DNA of 64,000 nucleotides from positions 13,811,001-13,875,000 of the forward strand of contig CM073562.1 of assembly GCA_037074615.1 (NCBI GenBank). Direction: 5' to 3'. This document shows positions 1-12,795 of this stretch, piece after piece (position 1 is the first letter of the stretch; every line of letters begins with the position of its first letter). The stretch comes from Leucaena leucocephala. Its lineage: Eukaryota; Streptophyta; Magnoliopsida; Fabales; Fabaceae. The notes beneath the pieces were generated by a model. It did no database searches, had not been told where the DNA came from, and worked only from the letters and a program-made list of their open reading frames with translations. Position numbers and translations under genes: made by a program.

Positions 1-1
1 T

Positions 2-2554
2 GGAGGACACCAATATTTCCTAACGATTGTTGATGATTTCTCACGTTCAACTTGGATTTTCTTACTGAAATACAAATCTCAAGTTCATGACTGTGTGAAA
101 AATTTTGTATCTTACATATTGACACAATTTGATGTTAAAATAAAGAAGATTAGAAGTGACAATGGAACTGAATTTACTAACCATATTTTTCAGAATTACT
201 TGAGTGATAAAGGTATCGTACATGAGACTTCTTGTCCATATACCCCAGAACAGAACGGGATAGTAGAAAGGAAACATAGAACATTGATACAGATTGCTAG
301 AGGCCTTATCATACAGTCTGGAGTGCCAATTAGGTTTTGGGGGGAGTGTGTAAAGATGGCCACTTATCTAGTTAATAGAATACCATCCAAGGTCTTAAAG
401 TACAAAACCCCTTTTGAAATGGTGCATGGGAAGGAGCCGAATCTGGATAACCTAAGAACTTGGGGTACATTAGTATATGCCACTAACCTGACTTCAGTAG
501 ATAAATTCCAGCCTAGGTCTATCCCATGTGTGTTTTTAGGTTACCCAAATAACCAAAAGGGATACTTATTGTACAATTTAAAGGACAAGAAACTTTTCAC
601 CAGTAGACATGTCACATTTGTTGAGGACAAATTCCCATTTAAAGAAAATCCTGATTCAAATCAAGGGGGAGTAAGAGAAGATGCCAGGGAACTATTTCTC
701 TTTGATGATGAATCTATACATGTGAATAACCCTGCAGGTACAGAAACAGGGGAGCGCCTTATGAGTGATAATGTACCCATTCCACAACCTAACACCAGAC
801 CCAATAGGGATAGAAAGCCACCTATTTGGTCCAAGGATTATGTTTTTAACATGGCTAAAACTGATCAAAATGAAATTCATCAGAAAGCTTGCTCATATCC
901 TATTGATAAATACATGACATATGACAATATATCTGCTTCACACTTGTGTTATCTATGTAAAATTGACTCGGTAAGTGAGCCTAGAAATTATGAAGAAGCA
1001 GTAAAGAATGATGAATGGATAAAAGCAATGCAAACAGAAATGGATGCACTTGAGAATAATAAGACATGGGATATAGTACCATTACCCAAAGGAAAGAAGC
1101 CTATTGGATGTAAATGGGTCTTTAAGATTAAATACAACTCAAATGGTGATATAGATAAATTCAAAGCTAGGCTGGTGGCAAAAGGATATAGTCAAAAGGA
1201 GGGAGTAGATTATCATGAAACTTTTTCCCCAGTGATAAAAATGAATACAGTCAGGCTCATCCTTAAATTAGCTGTAATGAATGACTGGAATTTGTATCAT
1301 ATGGATGTGCACAATGCCTTTTTGCAGGGAGACTTGGAAGAAGAGGTCTACATGACAGTACCACAGGGCTTTCGGACTGATAAAATGAATATGGTTTGTA
1401 AGTTAAAAAAATCCCTATATGGACTTAAACAAGCATCTAGACAATGGAACCACAAGTTAACTTCTTCATTGATTTCAGCAGGATTTAATCAGTGTAGAAG
1501 TGACTACTCATTGTTCTCTAAATATTTTCCAGATGGCATAGTCATGATTCTTGTATACGTTGATGATCTGTTAGTTACAGGGAGCTGTCAAAACAGAATT
1601 GATGAAGTTAAAAATTACCTACACAGTGCATTTAAGATTAGAGATTTAGGATTATTGAAATACTTTCTTGGAATAGAAATAGCTAGATCCAAGAGGGGTG
1701 TAATTCTGTCACAAAGAAAATATGTTTTGGACTTACTTGCAGATACAGGATTGAGTGGATGCAAGCCGACTTCAGTTCCAATGTCACCAACATTAAAACT
1801 CAGAGCTTTTGAAGAAAGAAGAGACAAGGGTTCAGACTTGCTAAAGGATGCAGGAAGTTATAGAAGATTGGTGGGACGTTTGATATATTTAACCTCTACA
1901 CGGCCTGACATTTGCTTTGCTGTGCAGGTATTAAGTCAGTTTATGCAGACACCGACAAAGATACACATGAGTGCAGCATTAGGAGTTGTGAGATATCTGA
2001 AAGGGAAACCAGGCTTAGGAATTTTGATAAGTGCAGATCAAGACAACTCCCTTAGTTGCTACTGTGATTCAGATTGGGCATCATGTGCAACCACAAGGAA
2101 ATCAGTGACAGGATACTTGTTGAAGTTTGGGGACTCACTCATTATGTGGAAGACAAAGAAGCAGAACACTGTTTCCAGATCATCCGCAGAAGCTGAATAT
2201 AGGGCATTGGCAATGGCTGTATCAGAGGTTGTATGGACACTAGAATTGATGAAGGAGCTGAACATTGCTGTATTCAGTCCGGTGAATGTTTATTGTGATA
2301 GCAAATCTGCTATACACATTGCCAACAATCCAGTATTCCATGAAAGAACTAAGCATATAGAGGTAGACTGCCATTTTGTTAGAGAAAAATTACAAAGAAA
2401 AATCATTGATTTGAGACATGTAAAGTCAGGAGATCAGGAAGCTGATGTGCTGACGAAAGCAGTAAGTCGTGATGTACAAAACAAACTCCTTAACAAGTTG
2501 GGAGCTATTGATATATTTGGGGCACCCAACTTGAGGGGGAGTGTTGGACTCTAG
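2..2554 (+). CDS. Copia pol polyprotein (integrase, reverse transcriptase, RNase H), 5' partial
   Basis: This frame is open from the window edge and ends in TAG at 2552-2554. The integrase core shows its first Asp in TIVDDFSR (near base 32), the second in RSDNGTEF, and the catalytic Glu in PEQNGIVERKHR. The reverse transcriptase begins around KTWDIVPLPKGKKPIGCKWV, has the FLQGDLEEEVYM and LYGLKQASRQW blocks, and carries the catalytic YVDD at 1556-1567. RNase H shows CDSDWASC, SSAEAEYRAL and CDSKSAIHIANNP, with ERTKHIEVDCHFVRE near the end. The product copies element RNA into cDNA and inserts it into the host genome. The stop codon lies ten bases inside the 3' LTR, so coding and LTR sequence overlap slightly. 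No frameshift or internal stop is visible. The first Met in the window is at 95, but the true start is upstream of the window. Confidence 0.95.
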   Translation, partial: GGHQYFLTIVDDFSRSTWIFLLKYKSQVHDCVKNFVSYILTQFDVKIKKIRSDNGTEFTNHIFQNYLSDKGIVHETSCPYTPEQNGIVERKHRTLIQIARGLIIQSGVPIRFWGECVKMATYLVNRIPSKVLKYKTPFEMVHGKEPNLDNLRTWGTLVYATNLTSVDKFQPRSIPCVFLGYPNNQKGYLLYNLKDKKLFTSRHVTFVEDKFPFKENPDSNQGGVREDARELFLFDDESIHVNNPAGTETGERLMSDNVPIPQPNTRPNRDRKPPIWSKDYVFNMAKTDQNEIHQKACSYPIDKYMTYDNISASHLCYLCKIDSVSEPRNYEEAVKNDEWIKAMQTEMDALENNKTWDIVPLPKGKKPIGCKWVFKIKYNSNGDIDKFKARLVAKGYSQKEGVDYHETFSPVIKMNTVRLILKLAVMNDWNLYHMDVHNAFLQGDLEEEVYMTVPQGFRTDKMNMVCKLKKSLYGLKQASRQWNHKLTSSLISAGFNQCRSDYSLFSKYFPDGIVMILVYVDDLLVTGSCQNRIDEVKNYLHSAFKIRDLGLLKYFLGIEIARSKRGVILSQRKYVLDLLADTGLSGCKPTSVPMSPTLKLRAFEERRDKGSDLLKDAGSYRRLVGRLIYLTSTRPDICFAVQVLSQFMQTPTKIHMSAALGVVRYLKGKPGLGILISADQDNSLSCYCDSDWASCATTRKSVTGYLLKFGDSLIMWKTKKQNTVSRSSAEAEYRALAMAVSEVVWTLELMKELNIAVFSPVNVYCDSKSAIHIANNPVFHERTKHIEVDCHFVREKLQRKIIDLRHVKSGDQEADVLTKAVSRDVQNKLLNKLGAIDIFGAPNLRGSVGL

Positions 2555-2710
2555 AATGGGCCAAAACTGTAAATAGGGCCCAATTAGTATAAGTGTCTGT
2601 TATGTTGGTATATATATACATGTACAGGGAGCTACAGACTTGGTAACTTTCGGTTGATTCAATAAGATACATTTTTCTGCATTCTGTGATCAGGGCCTCG
2701 TGGCCCAACA
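2542..2710 (+). repeat. 3' LTR of the copia element, with polypurine tract at its left edge
   Basis: The 169-bp LTR begins TGTTGG and ends CCAACA, giving a 6-bp inverted repeat with the canonical TG..CA ends. The polypurine tract TTGAGGGGGAG (2531-2541), which primes plus-strand DNA synthesis, abuts it directly. TATATATATACATG near 2611-2623 could be a promoter element. The LTR is short even for copia. The 5' partner is outside the window, so LTR divergence and insertion age cannot be read here. Confidence 0.9.
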
Positions 2711-2715
2711 AGTTC

Positions 2716-2907
2716 CTACCTAGGAGCTATGTACATAGCCATAAAAAATTAGTTTATTAGTATTAAATTATTTCGAAGCAAATTTAAATTAAAGCTTAAT
2801 AACCCTAGGGCTTCCCTAAGGCCAAAAGGTTCATGACGTACGTACTCGAGTTAAAAGATTCTCCATTACTGAAAAAACAAAACTAAAGAACATGCATTTT
2901 CATTAAC

Positions 2908-2939
<32 letters not shown>

Positions 2940-5900
2940 ATGGTTTCTGATGCAAACATCATTCTCTCTCTCTCTATATATATATATTAAGGTCGGGTCG
3001 GTGGCTATATATAGATAGGTTAGAGACGTGCTTTAAAAGGAATGAGAGGCCCAGATTGGTATAGTGATGCAAAGATTTGATCAGTTTTCTTCTTTCTCAC
3101 AGTTGGCGCACATAATATTTATAACTGATAAAAACTGGGAGCTTCACTGGTGAAAGCAGAAGCTTTAACGTCAAGAGACACACACCCAGTCACAAAGCTT
3201 AATCATATTTGGATGTACGTACTAAAGATTCGTGTGAGCTTCTTCTTTATGTTTTATATTCTGAAAAGAATAGGGCTACGTGTGTTACACACACACACAC
3301 GCACACAGCTGTGTAATGTATTGTATGTTTTGATGCTGATTAAAGCTACCAATTAATGGCGAATTCTTTCCATTGCTAGAAAGGTGCTCTTCAACGACGA
3401 GTCATTCCTCAGACACCCTTAACGGCTTTGAAATTTCGGTATAGTGTTGCTTTAGTTTAGGAATATGTTATGAGTCCCATTTCAGGATTTTTATAGGCAA
3501 AGTATGATTTATAAGTTCAATGAACTCTTTTACCTAATATATTATTAGTCGGCTGGACTTTTTGTTTGGAATGTGATATTTCTATCTTTTTTTCTTCTTT
3601 TTTTGTAAAAACCAGAGATTTCTCATAAGGAGTGGCAAAAATATTTTATAATTAAAAATTAAAAGTATTGAGTTAAATTGACATAGACCCATTTTTAATG
3701 TAATACAAGATTTTAAAAGTAAAATTGATAAATTTAGGAAATTAATAAAAGTTTTCTTTTACACGTTTGCAAATTGCATGATAGAAGCACATAATGACCA
3801 TGATCTCTTATTCTCTTTGCTTAATGATTCTTGTCAATTTGTTTTTGGTAAAGAAGTCTATTAAATATTTATACGCACTTAAATTAAGTATCAGACGTTG
3901 AATAATATATAAATTTCTGCTAAATTAAAATTTGAATTTGATTGAAAAATGAGAATTATAACGGTCGAATTTCAGTTTTGATATTATGTAAAAAAAAACT
4001 TACCTTGTCTTAAAAAAAACCCTAAATACATAACAAGTGGAGAATAAATAATTTGGTTCAGTCTCTTAGCACAGTTTTATGCCATGTATTGAATTAATAG
4101 ACTGTACTTTTTGCCCTAGTTGTCCGTGAGGCACATTGGTTTGATTAATTATTATGATTTTAATAAAAGTATTAAAGAATGTGCAAACTTCAAGTAGTAG
4201 TATTGATGATTATTTTAAAGTATTTAAAATAATACAGTCATAATGACATATTAGATTTGAAAAAAAAAATAGAGATGATCGAATATTTACCATATTTAGA
4301 AGATTTTTTTAGTATTTTTTTATTTTTATTTTTATATAAATATAGGGTAGTGCTGAGAGTATAATATAATGTGAGAAGAAATCTCACAATTATATATATA
4401 TATATATATAAATATCAATTAATTAAGACTTATAAATTAACAAGTTTATATATTCAGGATTATATATATATATATATTGTTTAAGGTTGCGTGTGGCAGA
4501 AGATGAGAATATAGGGGGCACATGTGTGAATTAGATATTATATATTGGCATGAGGGAGGTACATTGCTTAGTTGTATGTAAATGGGAACCTCCCAAATGC
4601 TACCAAAAATGGTATAACAACCAACCCATAAAGCAACTCACGTACTATCTCTAAATGGATATTCAATATATTCTCTGCCAACATTATTATTCTCCCACTC
4701 AGACTACTCTCAGAGCAAGCCAGTCAGCTATACATACATACATATATAATAAATAGGAGAATTTTAATAAAGGACCCTTTGAAGGAAGGGGGCATGATTA
4801 CAAATCAGATTCAAAATATTTTGAGATTTGATGTTGTTTAGTACGTCGGATTTGGAGGAGAGGAAAGAGGTAGAAAAATTCTTTTTAAGTTGGGTTTAAA
4901 AAATTTAAAGAAGTCACTAATATAGAATTGATTGAATGATATAATACCATGATATATCTCTTTAGATCTTAAATTTAATTCTTAAATGAGACACATATAC
5001 TAAAAGAAATAGTCACAAATTTTAAAATTGAATTAGTCAGTTTTTTCGTATAATTGATAATGGGATTAAAATACTAAATATCAGTTAATAGTATAAAAAA
5101 ATTGAAGACGGTGAGATTATAAAGTCTTAAAAAGAGAATATAAGATAAAACAGTAAAAAAAATTAATTAATAATTTTTAGTAGTTTTTTAAATTTAACTA
5201 TGAAAAATTTTCCTTTCCCTCCCCTTTTCAAATTCCTCAAACCAAATAGCGCCTAAAGGATTAAGAGATTGATTTAACATTCTGTTTTCATGGTCACTTA
5301 ACAAAATGTCATTCACTAATTTTTTTTTTTAAAAAAAAAATTCTACCATCTACCATCCTTGTCGCTGGAATTGTTAAAATTTTAATTTAGTTAAACTTTT
5401 CATTTCAGTAGCTTTTATTTGTGGATTTGTCATAAAAACTCACATTCTCTCTATATTGGATCATGTTGGAAAGATCTCTTGAGTAAATTAACAAGTAAAT
5501 GTCAGAGGAATGACAAATACACTTCATGTTTTAAAGACCCCTTCTACATAGTGAACCTTGTCAACAAGTTCCCTTTAATAAATTGACAAGTATAAGTATA
5601 TACGTTGGTGAAATGAACATGATCCAGAAACATAACGTCAAATCGGTTCTTTGATCTTGCAGTGAAATTTCAAAATGTTTTGTGCTTAGTTTGAAAATAC
5701 GTGGCTTTTTGGTTGCAATTTTTGACTTCCCATGCATCTTCCAGGTCACCCAGCAAGGCCATAATAAGAATCTACAGATTCTCTTTATTCAATCTTTTAT
5801 TCTGGATTTCCAAGAAAAAAAATAATAAACCCCTTCCTCTTCTCTTCTTTCCAATTCCATGTCCTGTATTGTACTATATATACTTATTAATTTAAAAGGT

Positions 5901-8900
5901 TCGATTTCGACACTCTACTATTTAACCCACTTGATGCTAATTACTCCAAAAATATTTGCATTTTTCTCCACATTCAAAAGAAGATATATATATACACTTA
6001 TTTAGTATTTAATATAAGATTTAGTTGACTTTTTTTAAGAGATTACAAAAGTTAAATAAATCAGTTAATTATGATAAAAAAATTAACTAACTATTATATT
6101 AAGAACCGGAGAAGTATATGCACACACTCATAAGAGGTCTATTTAAGCAATGTTGAGGTGAATTGCTTCAACACATGTTATTATGTAATTGTAATTTGAT
6201 ACTCTGGTCCTTAATTTAATAGTTATTTAATTAATTTAGATGGATTAAAAAAATTAAAAAAATTATTTTATAATAATAATAAATATAATTTGATCTTTTT
6301 AGAATACATTTATATGATATTAGATTATATGTCAATTTATAAGTGAGGTAAATCAGTATAAAAAAATTAATAAATATTATATATAAAATAGATTTAGATC
6401 GATAATAAATAATGACTAAGATTTAACTAATATCTCTATTTAGTATTGGAGAAGTATAATTTTTATATGTTATAAGAAGTTTAACATCTTCAAACACATG
6501 TTATTATGTTGTAATTTAATATGATACGTTTTTCTATGTAGCATATGGAGCTTGAAAAAAAAAAAAGAGTTATAGTATTTGAATATATTTAATTTTGTAA
6601 AGAATATGAAAATTGGAATGATGAAGCATGTAACTGAGGGTGCCAGCTGCTTGTTTTTCCTATAAGGGTCACATGCGAAGGTTTACCACTTCAAGTAGTC
6701 TACAAATCTTTTTGAGGAAAGTTTTGTGTTTAGCTATATATATATATATATATATGAGCTATTAATATTATGTAGTTTGGAATGGCACTAATAAAGTTTT
6801 GGGACCCCCCCCCCTTGAACTTTTTAGGGTTCATCACTAATTTGTTACTACGTCTTTTAGTTAGGTTTTATAATAATATTTATTTATTTATTTATTGGTA
6901 CAAGACAGTAATAAACAGAGAGACAGCAACTAGTTTGAATCTCTTACTTTCACAAAAGTATATATATATTCAAAGAGAAATAACCATTTTTTGTATTACT
7001 TTTCTATTGAATATATGAATAAGTAAATCGATTTAGAGAGAGAAAATTTCTTGGGAAAAGAACATTTTAGGATTCAAAAGGTGTTAATCTTAGCCGACAC
7101 TAGTAAACATGAATTCGTGGAGAATCACTTGTTTCCTTTTTCAACTGGCTTTTGAACTTGCCTTTTTGAGCCGTCCGTACAACTATTAAAAGTTGGCAAT
7201 TTATCTCTTTTTTTAATTAGAATATATATGTAAATATTATAAGAACTTTTAATGGTAATTATACATAACCCACTAAATTTTGAATCTATATTAACTTTAC
7301 AATCAACCATTAAATTCTTACATGTACCCACCAGATCAATTTTATATATTATTTATCTTAAATCACTTTAAATTTGAGATTAATTCTTTTTAAAATTTAG
7401 AATACATTAAAAAAAATTATTTCTCTCAACAAATATATTTCTTAATATTTAATTTTTTTTATAGGGTGAGGCTGTTATCATATCAATTATTTAGTTTTCA
7501 CTAAAACTAAAATGTTTTCTTTTAAGATACATTAAAAATTATTTTAGATTTGAGATTAATTTCTTTTAAAATTTATAATATATTAAAATATTTTCACTTC
7601 TCTGGAAAGATATGTTCCCTAATATTTAAATATGTTTATTTTTCTTTATTGGGTGAGGCTGCTATCACTTCAATCACCATCTCCTTAGTTTTCACCAGAA
7701 TATTTTTATTTATAATATATATATAATAAGTATTAAATATGAATGTTGAATAATAAGGATACTAAATAACTATTGATTTCCGAAAAAATATTTAAATTAA
7801 AATAAAAAAATTTAAGAAACATTTTGATGAGTCATATTTTCTATGAAAATTAATATTATATATTATGAAGAATTTACAATTTAAACATCTTTTATGGGAG
7901 TGTATAAGGGAGGAGAAAATTAAAATTAGGAAATTGTCAGATGCAATTGTTTCCTAAAGTTTATATTTTGGTTCCTTATACCAATTTCCCTTGAAGTTTA
8001 TTCAAATTCGTAATAAGTCAAAACTTTCAAAAAAAATATACAATTGAATTATTTTTCATGGTGCATGATTGTAAGACAGATACGAGATTTTCTCCAAACA
8101 TAATCATTGATCCATATAACCATAATTCTCCCCCATCATTCACCAAACAACCCATTTCTTAATTCACAATAATTCCTATGGATCGAAATACGAGATAAAC
8201 GAGTAATTAAGGATTTTAATTTTCTTTTTCCTTTTCCTGTGTCTGATTTATTTTTTGTTGCCACCCACATGATATTCCAGCCATCATTTTGGTTGGATAA
8301 ACAACCAAAATAATTGTCTTTTGTTTCAATTCTTTTTCAAAGGATGTGGGCTGATTATTCTCTCTTTGTCCTTTGAATTCAAAAGCAATATTCATCCTTA
8401 GATTTGACTCCATATGTTTCATAAATTATGTATATATGACAATCATATGATTCATGAAGTTTATAAAAGTAATATGAGTTATAATATCTGTGATTCCATA
8501 TCTATTTTATTTAATTTTTTTAATATACAACAACAATCAACATATGTTTAGACTCTATGTTTTATTTGTGTGTATATATATATATATGTATATGTGTTAT
8601 AATCTATTATCCGTGAATTCAACTAGCGAAAAGGTAAGACATACGACTATTTAGATTGTGGATGAGTTCAACCCTTTTTTAAAAATTTTTATAATAAAAA
8701 AAATGTATACGTGTTGCATGCACATTCATGATTCCATGTTTTTGTTGTTTCTTCTTTAATTCGAACACAAAAGAAATCAACCCAGGTTTTGACTTCATGG
8801 TTCACAAAGTCATTGACTCATGACTCCATATGTTCACTCGTTTCAGTCTTATAGATTTTGAGAAATTTTTAGGGATAAGTCGATTGTTCTTATTTATAAA

Positions 8901-9085
8901 AAATATTAATAGTATATTTCAATTTTTTAGTATCATTTTTTTATTTTTTTTCTTCTATTAATTATTGGTTGTCTCACTGCATTAGTTAATTATTTGTTCA
9001 CTATCTCTGCTAAGGGTATTTTTAAAAAATAAGTTGAATATTTTTATATATTTATCATCTTTAATCTATTTTAACCAACATTTTG

Positions 9086-9117
<32 letters not shown>

Positions 9118-9985
9118 ATTATTTATATCTTATAAAAAAGATATAAATACTAAAATTAAATGAAAAATGATTTTGTGCTTATTTTTTAGACAATTTATTT
9201 AAACTAAAGCCACGTGTAAGGAAAAAATTTGTTAATTATGAGAGCTTTATGCACATATAATTTGACAGTTTATTTTAATTAATCAAAACTCAATGTGAAT
9301 TTCAGAAACTAATTGAGTCTTAATTAGAGTGAGAAGCATATATGAAAAAAAAAAAAGAGGTACATTTTTTAATTCTGAACATAAAAGGGAAGAGTCACTT
9401 TCAACAATATTTGAGAAAATCCCCGGGTGCTCTTGCCTTTGTTGCCTCACTTTTCGGAAAAGAGCCTGAGAGCTGTGAATTTTGAGCAAAGTTAATATCC
9501 ATTTAATTTTAAACCTCTATATTTAATTTATTTTTCATATTTTTAATAATCATTTTCGAATTAAAATTTATTAAAGTTAAAAATTGATTTTTATTGCTTA
9601 TTTTGATTTAAAAATAAAAACAGAATAAAATTGAAAAACTACAATTTTAAAAACCTAAATTTAATCTAAAAAATTGAAATAAAAGACAAGTGCAGCGTTC
9701 ATCCTTTATTATTTTTTTGATTTGCTTATAATAAACACGTTACACAAAGACAAAACTCATTTAATATATTTGTCTCATAAACCGTAATATTAGAATTAAA
9801 TATATGACAGGATATAGAATAATGATATTATGATTTTTACATATTTAACTTTATTATAAAAGATTTACTGATATTTTCTTTTAATTTCAATTTATTTTTA
9901 TATTTAATATTTATAATTGATTGATATCTCTTCATTTAATTTTAAAATTTTTAGAATATTTCGCATATTTGAAAACATAGAAAAT
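2716..9985. other. Gene-poor AT-rich intergenic DNA
   Basis: No open frame resembling a known protein is seen. The stretch is very AT-rich and carries TA microsatellites (for example 2907-2932 and 9083-9112), a CA/CG-type run near 3290-3306, a CT run near 2963-2976 and a C homopolymer at 6807-6816. Small frames such as those near 5561-5895 and 8216-8422 lack family features and are probably chance. Motifs of the AATTAATTTAAAT type recur and may be decayed MITE sequence, but I could not bound an element here. Confidence 0.6.
2907..2932. repeat. TA microsatellite
   Basis: A (TA)n run of about 12 units lies 200 bp beyond the copia LTR. It is one of many such tracts in the window. Confidence 0.9.
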
Positions 9986-9989
9986 TTAA

Positions 9990-10520
9990 ATTTTAAAATA
10001 GTTTTTGATCTAAATTTTAATTTAAGAAAATTTTAAAATAAATAGTCATATTTATCCAAAAGAAATTTTAGATCAAATCATGATTTCAGATAAACTAATC
10101 ACAGTAACTTTTAGAATAGTAAAAGAGTTTATGAACTACTCAATTATTATTTTATCATTATTTTTTACACCCTCTCTCATCTATCTTTTCTACTATCTCT
10201 CTTTTATCATATCTTTTTTATCTTTTCAACTATCTCTCATCTCTACTCTTTTTTCTATCTCTTCTATTTTCTTTACCATCTCTCCTCTCTTCTCTCTCCT
10301 CTATCTTTTTCACCATTTCTTCTTTATCATACTTTTAATAAAATTATATTATTTTTGGTAATTTTTTAATTTTAAAAGTCTTTTTAGTAATAATTATCTA
10401 AATATTCATTTATCGATAATAATTTTTTTTAATAAAATCTTTTCTAATTTTTTTTTAAATTCTATATAAAAACTCTTTTTTTTCATAAACTATTTTTTAA
10501 AAATTAATAAAAAAACACAC
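9990..10520 (-). mobile_element. Dispersed non-autonomous repeat family, copy A (reverse orientation)
   Basis: Read on the minus strand, this copy contains the family core (AATAATTGAGTAG, then TTCATAAACTCTTTTACTAT; plus strand 10106-10156) found in five other places in the window. A pyrimidine-rich block (10170-10330 plus strand) corresponds to the GA-rich centre of the other copies. The outer left arm on the minus strand has the ATAAATGAATATTTAGATAATTA block that matches copy B. Ends are approximate (AAACACACTT near 10515; ATTTATCCAAAA near 10050). It encodes no protein. It lies 400 bp upstream of the FAF gene. Confidence 0.6.
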
Positions 10521-10912
10521 TTAATTTCTAAGGGTAGGTTGTATATCAACACATTTACTCTGTAACTTTACCTCCTCTCTAAATCTATCTTTTCTCTCTT
10601 TCCCCTCCCCTTTTTGCATCAATTTAATTTATTTATATTTTTAGATCTCTGTTATTTGATAGGTTATAACTTTTTAAAAAATAAAATAAAAACATTTTAC
10701 ATCATCCTTGTGCACTTTTGAGCACTACAAATTCAGTCCCACTCCCCCACTTCTATTCCGTGCCAATTCCTTCCCTTCCTTCTCATTTCTCTCGTAACAA
10801 ATCTAAACACTTCTTCTTCTTCTTCTTCCGTTGAATCCTTCTTCTTCACATAACACAGATTACTCTGTTCTCAAATTTTAGAAAACAGAGCACTCTGTTT
10901 CAATCCTTCCAC

Positions 10913-11842
10913 ATGGCTGCAATTGTTTGCCACGGCTTGCAGTCACGTCTCGAATCTCATCAGCTCGTCGAATCAAGAGCACTAACTCTCAGTTTTCCTT
11001 TCTCCTCAAAACAAAATCCCAATGATTTACCTTTGAAAACTAGTTTCTGGGATTCAAACAGCAAAACCCAGGAAAGGAACAGCAACAAAACTGATTCAAA
11101 TACAGGAGGATGGAGCTTTCTTCAAGCTCTGTCCAATGTCTCGCACGTCTCCAAGGAATCATCAACAGAGAAAGAAAGCGTCTATGTTCATCCTCAGACG
11201 AAGCGATCTTCGACCGCCATGAGTCCGAAGAGTCTTGAACTGTGTACTGAGAAGTTAGGGAATGAAACGGGAAGTGACATTGTTGATGAGAATAATGATT
11301 ATGACATGGATTTGCTCCGTTCGTCGCCGACAGGGGAACAACAAGCGAGGCCACGTCATCAGGGTTGTTTGGGAGGAAGGAGAACCAAAAATCAGAATTT
11401 CCCGCCTCCTTTGACGACCATGAGAGGATCTGAATCTCTGAGAGTAAGAAGCCACCGTGAAGATGGGAGATTGGTGGTCCAGGCAATCAGGGTCCCACCA
11501 AGTGCTTCATGTTTTCAAGCAGAGAGAAGCCATGGCCGCCTTCGCCTCTTTTTTTTGAAAAATCACAACGACTACTTTGACCCGGAAGAGACACAAGCGA
11601 GCGACGAAGAAGAATGCGAAAGCAACGGTGAAGATAGCGAAAGAAGGAAAGAAATGGAAGACGCAGAAGAAGAGGAGGACAAGGAACAGGAGGAAGAAGA
11701 GGAAGAAGAAACAGAGGAGGAAGGTGAAGAAATGAGAAGGGAAGACTATGAGAGGCCAAGATGGTGCAGAGAAGGAAGCGAACATGAAAATAATGAATTG
11801 TTAAATAATTGGGGAGAGCCTCTGTCCGTGGCTATTTCCTAA
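10913..11842 (+). CDS. FANTASTIC FOUR-like protein (FAF3/FAF4 type)
   Basis: This is an intronless frame of 309 codons. The FAF domain (Pfam family FAF, PF11250) spans about residues 163-216, starting FPPPLTTMRGSESLRVRSHR and containing the conserved GRLVVQAIRVPP block and the RLRLFFLK end. A long Glu/Asp-rich acidic stretch follows (about residues 222-278), and a short C-terminal tail closes the protein. Both are typical of the family. In Arabidopsis, FAF proteins modulate shoot meristem size and repress WUSCHEL; they have no known enzymatic activity. The chosen ATG follows a pyrimidine-rich leader with TTC repeats near 10809-10827 and is the first Met of the frame. Position next to the GPI-anchored protein gene matches the FAF3/FAF4 neighbourhoods in Arabidopsis, supporting the FAF3/4 branch. 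Antisense frames over the acidic region are composition shadows. Confidence 0.9.
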   Translation: MAAIVCHGLQSRLESHQLVESRALTLSFPFSSKQNPNDLPLKTSFWDSNSKTQERNSNKTDSNTGGWSFLQALSNVSHVSKESSTEKESVYVHPQTKRSSTAMSPKSLELCTEKLGNETGSDIVDENNDYDMDLLRSSPTGEQQARPRHQGCLGGRRTKNQNFPPPLTTMRGSESLRVRSHREDGRLVVQAIRVPPSASCFQAERSHGRLRLFFLKNHNDYFDPEETQASDEEECESNGEDSERRKEMEDAEEEEDKEQEEEEEEETEEEGEEMRREDYERPRWCREGSEHENNELLNNWGEPLSVAIS

Positions 11843-12758
11843 ATCCTAATCCTTTGTTTTTGGATCTCTCAATAGAATTTTCTCTCTGTTTTTCTTTTTC
11901 CTCCTCCAATTTTTCTCCTTTTCTAATTTATATGTCTATCTATTAGATAATTTTACTGGTTGGATTTGTGTATTTTCATCTTAAGTAACTCTCCCAATAT
12001 AACCCAGAATTTTTGTGAAATATGTTATGACTGGCTAGCTTAATTATTCTTATCATTTCATGAGTATTGATCTTCAGTTTTTGTGAAATTTGTTCTGACT
12101 ATTTAAATTGTATTTGTCATTTCAACTGGGATTTATGGATTTAAGAAGTACGTTTTAGTGTCTTTCTATAAAATCTAAAATATATTTTAAGTTGAAGGGA
12201 TGAAAAATTAAAATTAGACTAAAATCTATATTTATAAAACAAATAAAAATTTTAAAAAATTATAATAAAATAGAATGTAATTCTAATCGTCTTGAAAATA
12301 AACTAACAATATGTTTGATAAGATAGAAGGTTTTTTTTATAGAAATATAAGTGAAAAGACAATTAAATTAAAAATAAATTTTAAAAATTTATTTAATAAA
12401 TTATAAATGAGTATAGAATTTTTATATATTTTATTATAATTTAAAATAAAATAATTATAAATAATTTTTATAATTTAAAAAAATTAAAATTATTCAAAAA
12501 TCTTATAATTTGAGATAAAATTATCTAAAATATTTTATTTCTATTTTTTCTATCTTATTTTTTAAATTTTTTGATATAACTAAAATTGTCTAAAAAATAA
12601 AAATAACTTCTATTATATTAAAAAAATATTTAATTCTATATCCACTTCCCAACTTTTATTTGCTACCAAACATATATAAGGGTCGTGGTCGGCAGTTATC
12701 ATCGTTATTCCCAACCTTTCCCCAGACATGCACATTTACAGTGGAAAGCAGCCCTCAT

Positions 12759-12795
<37 letters not shown>

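Larger units (their letters stand above)
1..2710 (+). mobile_element. Ty1/copia LTR retrotransposon, 3' part
   Basis: The window opens inside a copia-type element. Domain order is integrase, then reverse transcriptase, then RNase H, which is diagnostic of Ty1/copia (Ty3/gypsy elements have integrase last). The polyprotein is followed by a polypurine tract (2531-2541) and a short 3' LTR (2542-2710). The 5' LTR, gag, protease and the start of integrase lie to the left of the window. The five bases after the LTR, AGTTC, would be the right target-site duplication. The frame is uninterrupted from base 2 to the stop, so the visible part looks little decayed. Lineage within copia was not determined. 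Confidence 0.95.

Noticed and set aside
6807..6816. Run of ten C residues as a possible regulatory or recombination signal
   Set aside because: An isolated homopolymer with no flanking structure. Nothing supports a function.
10080..10361. Plus-strand Ile/Ser/Phe-rich frame that looks like a membrane protein
   Set aside because: It is the pyrimidine-rich centre of repeat copy A read in frame; composition explains the hydrophobicity.
11040..11785. Several minus-strand frames of 66-148 codons over the FAF gene
   Set aside because: They mirror the GA-rich coding sequence for the acidic domain of FAF and have no family features.
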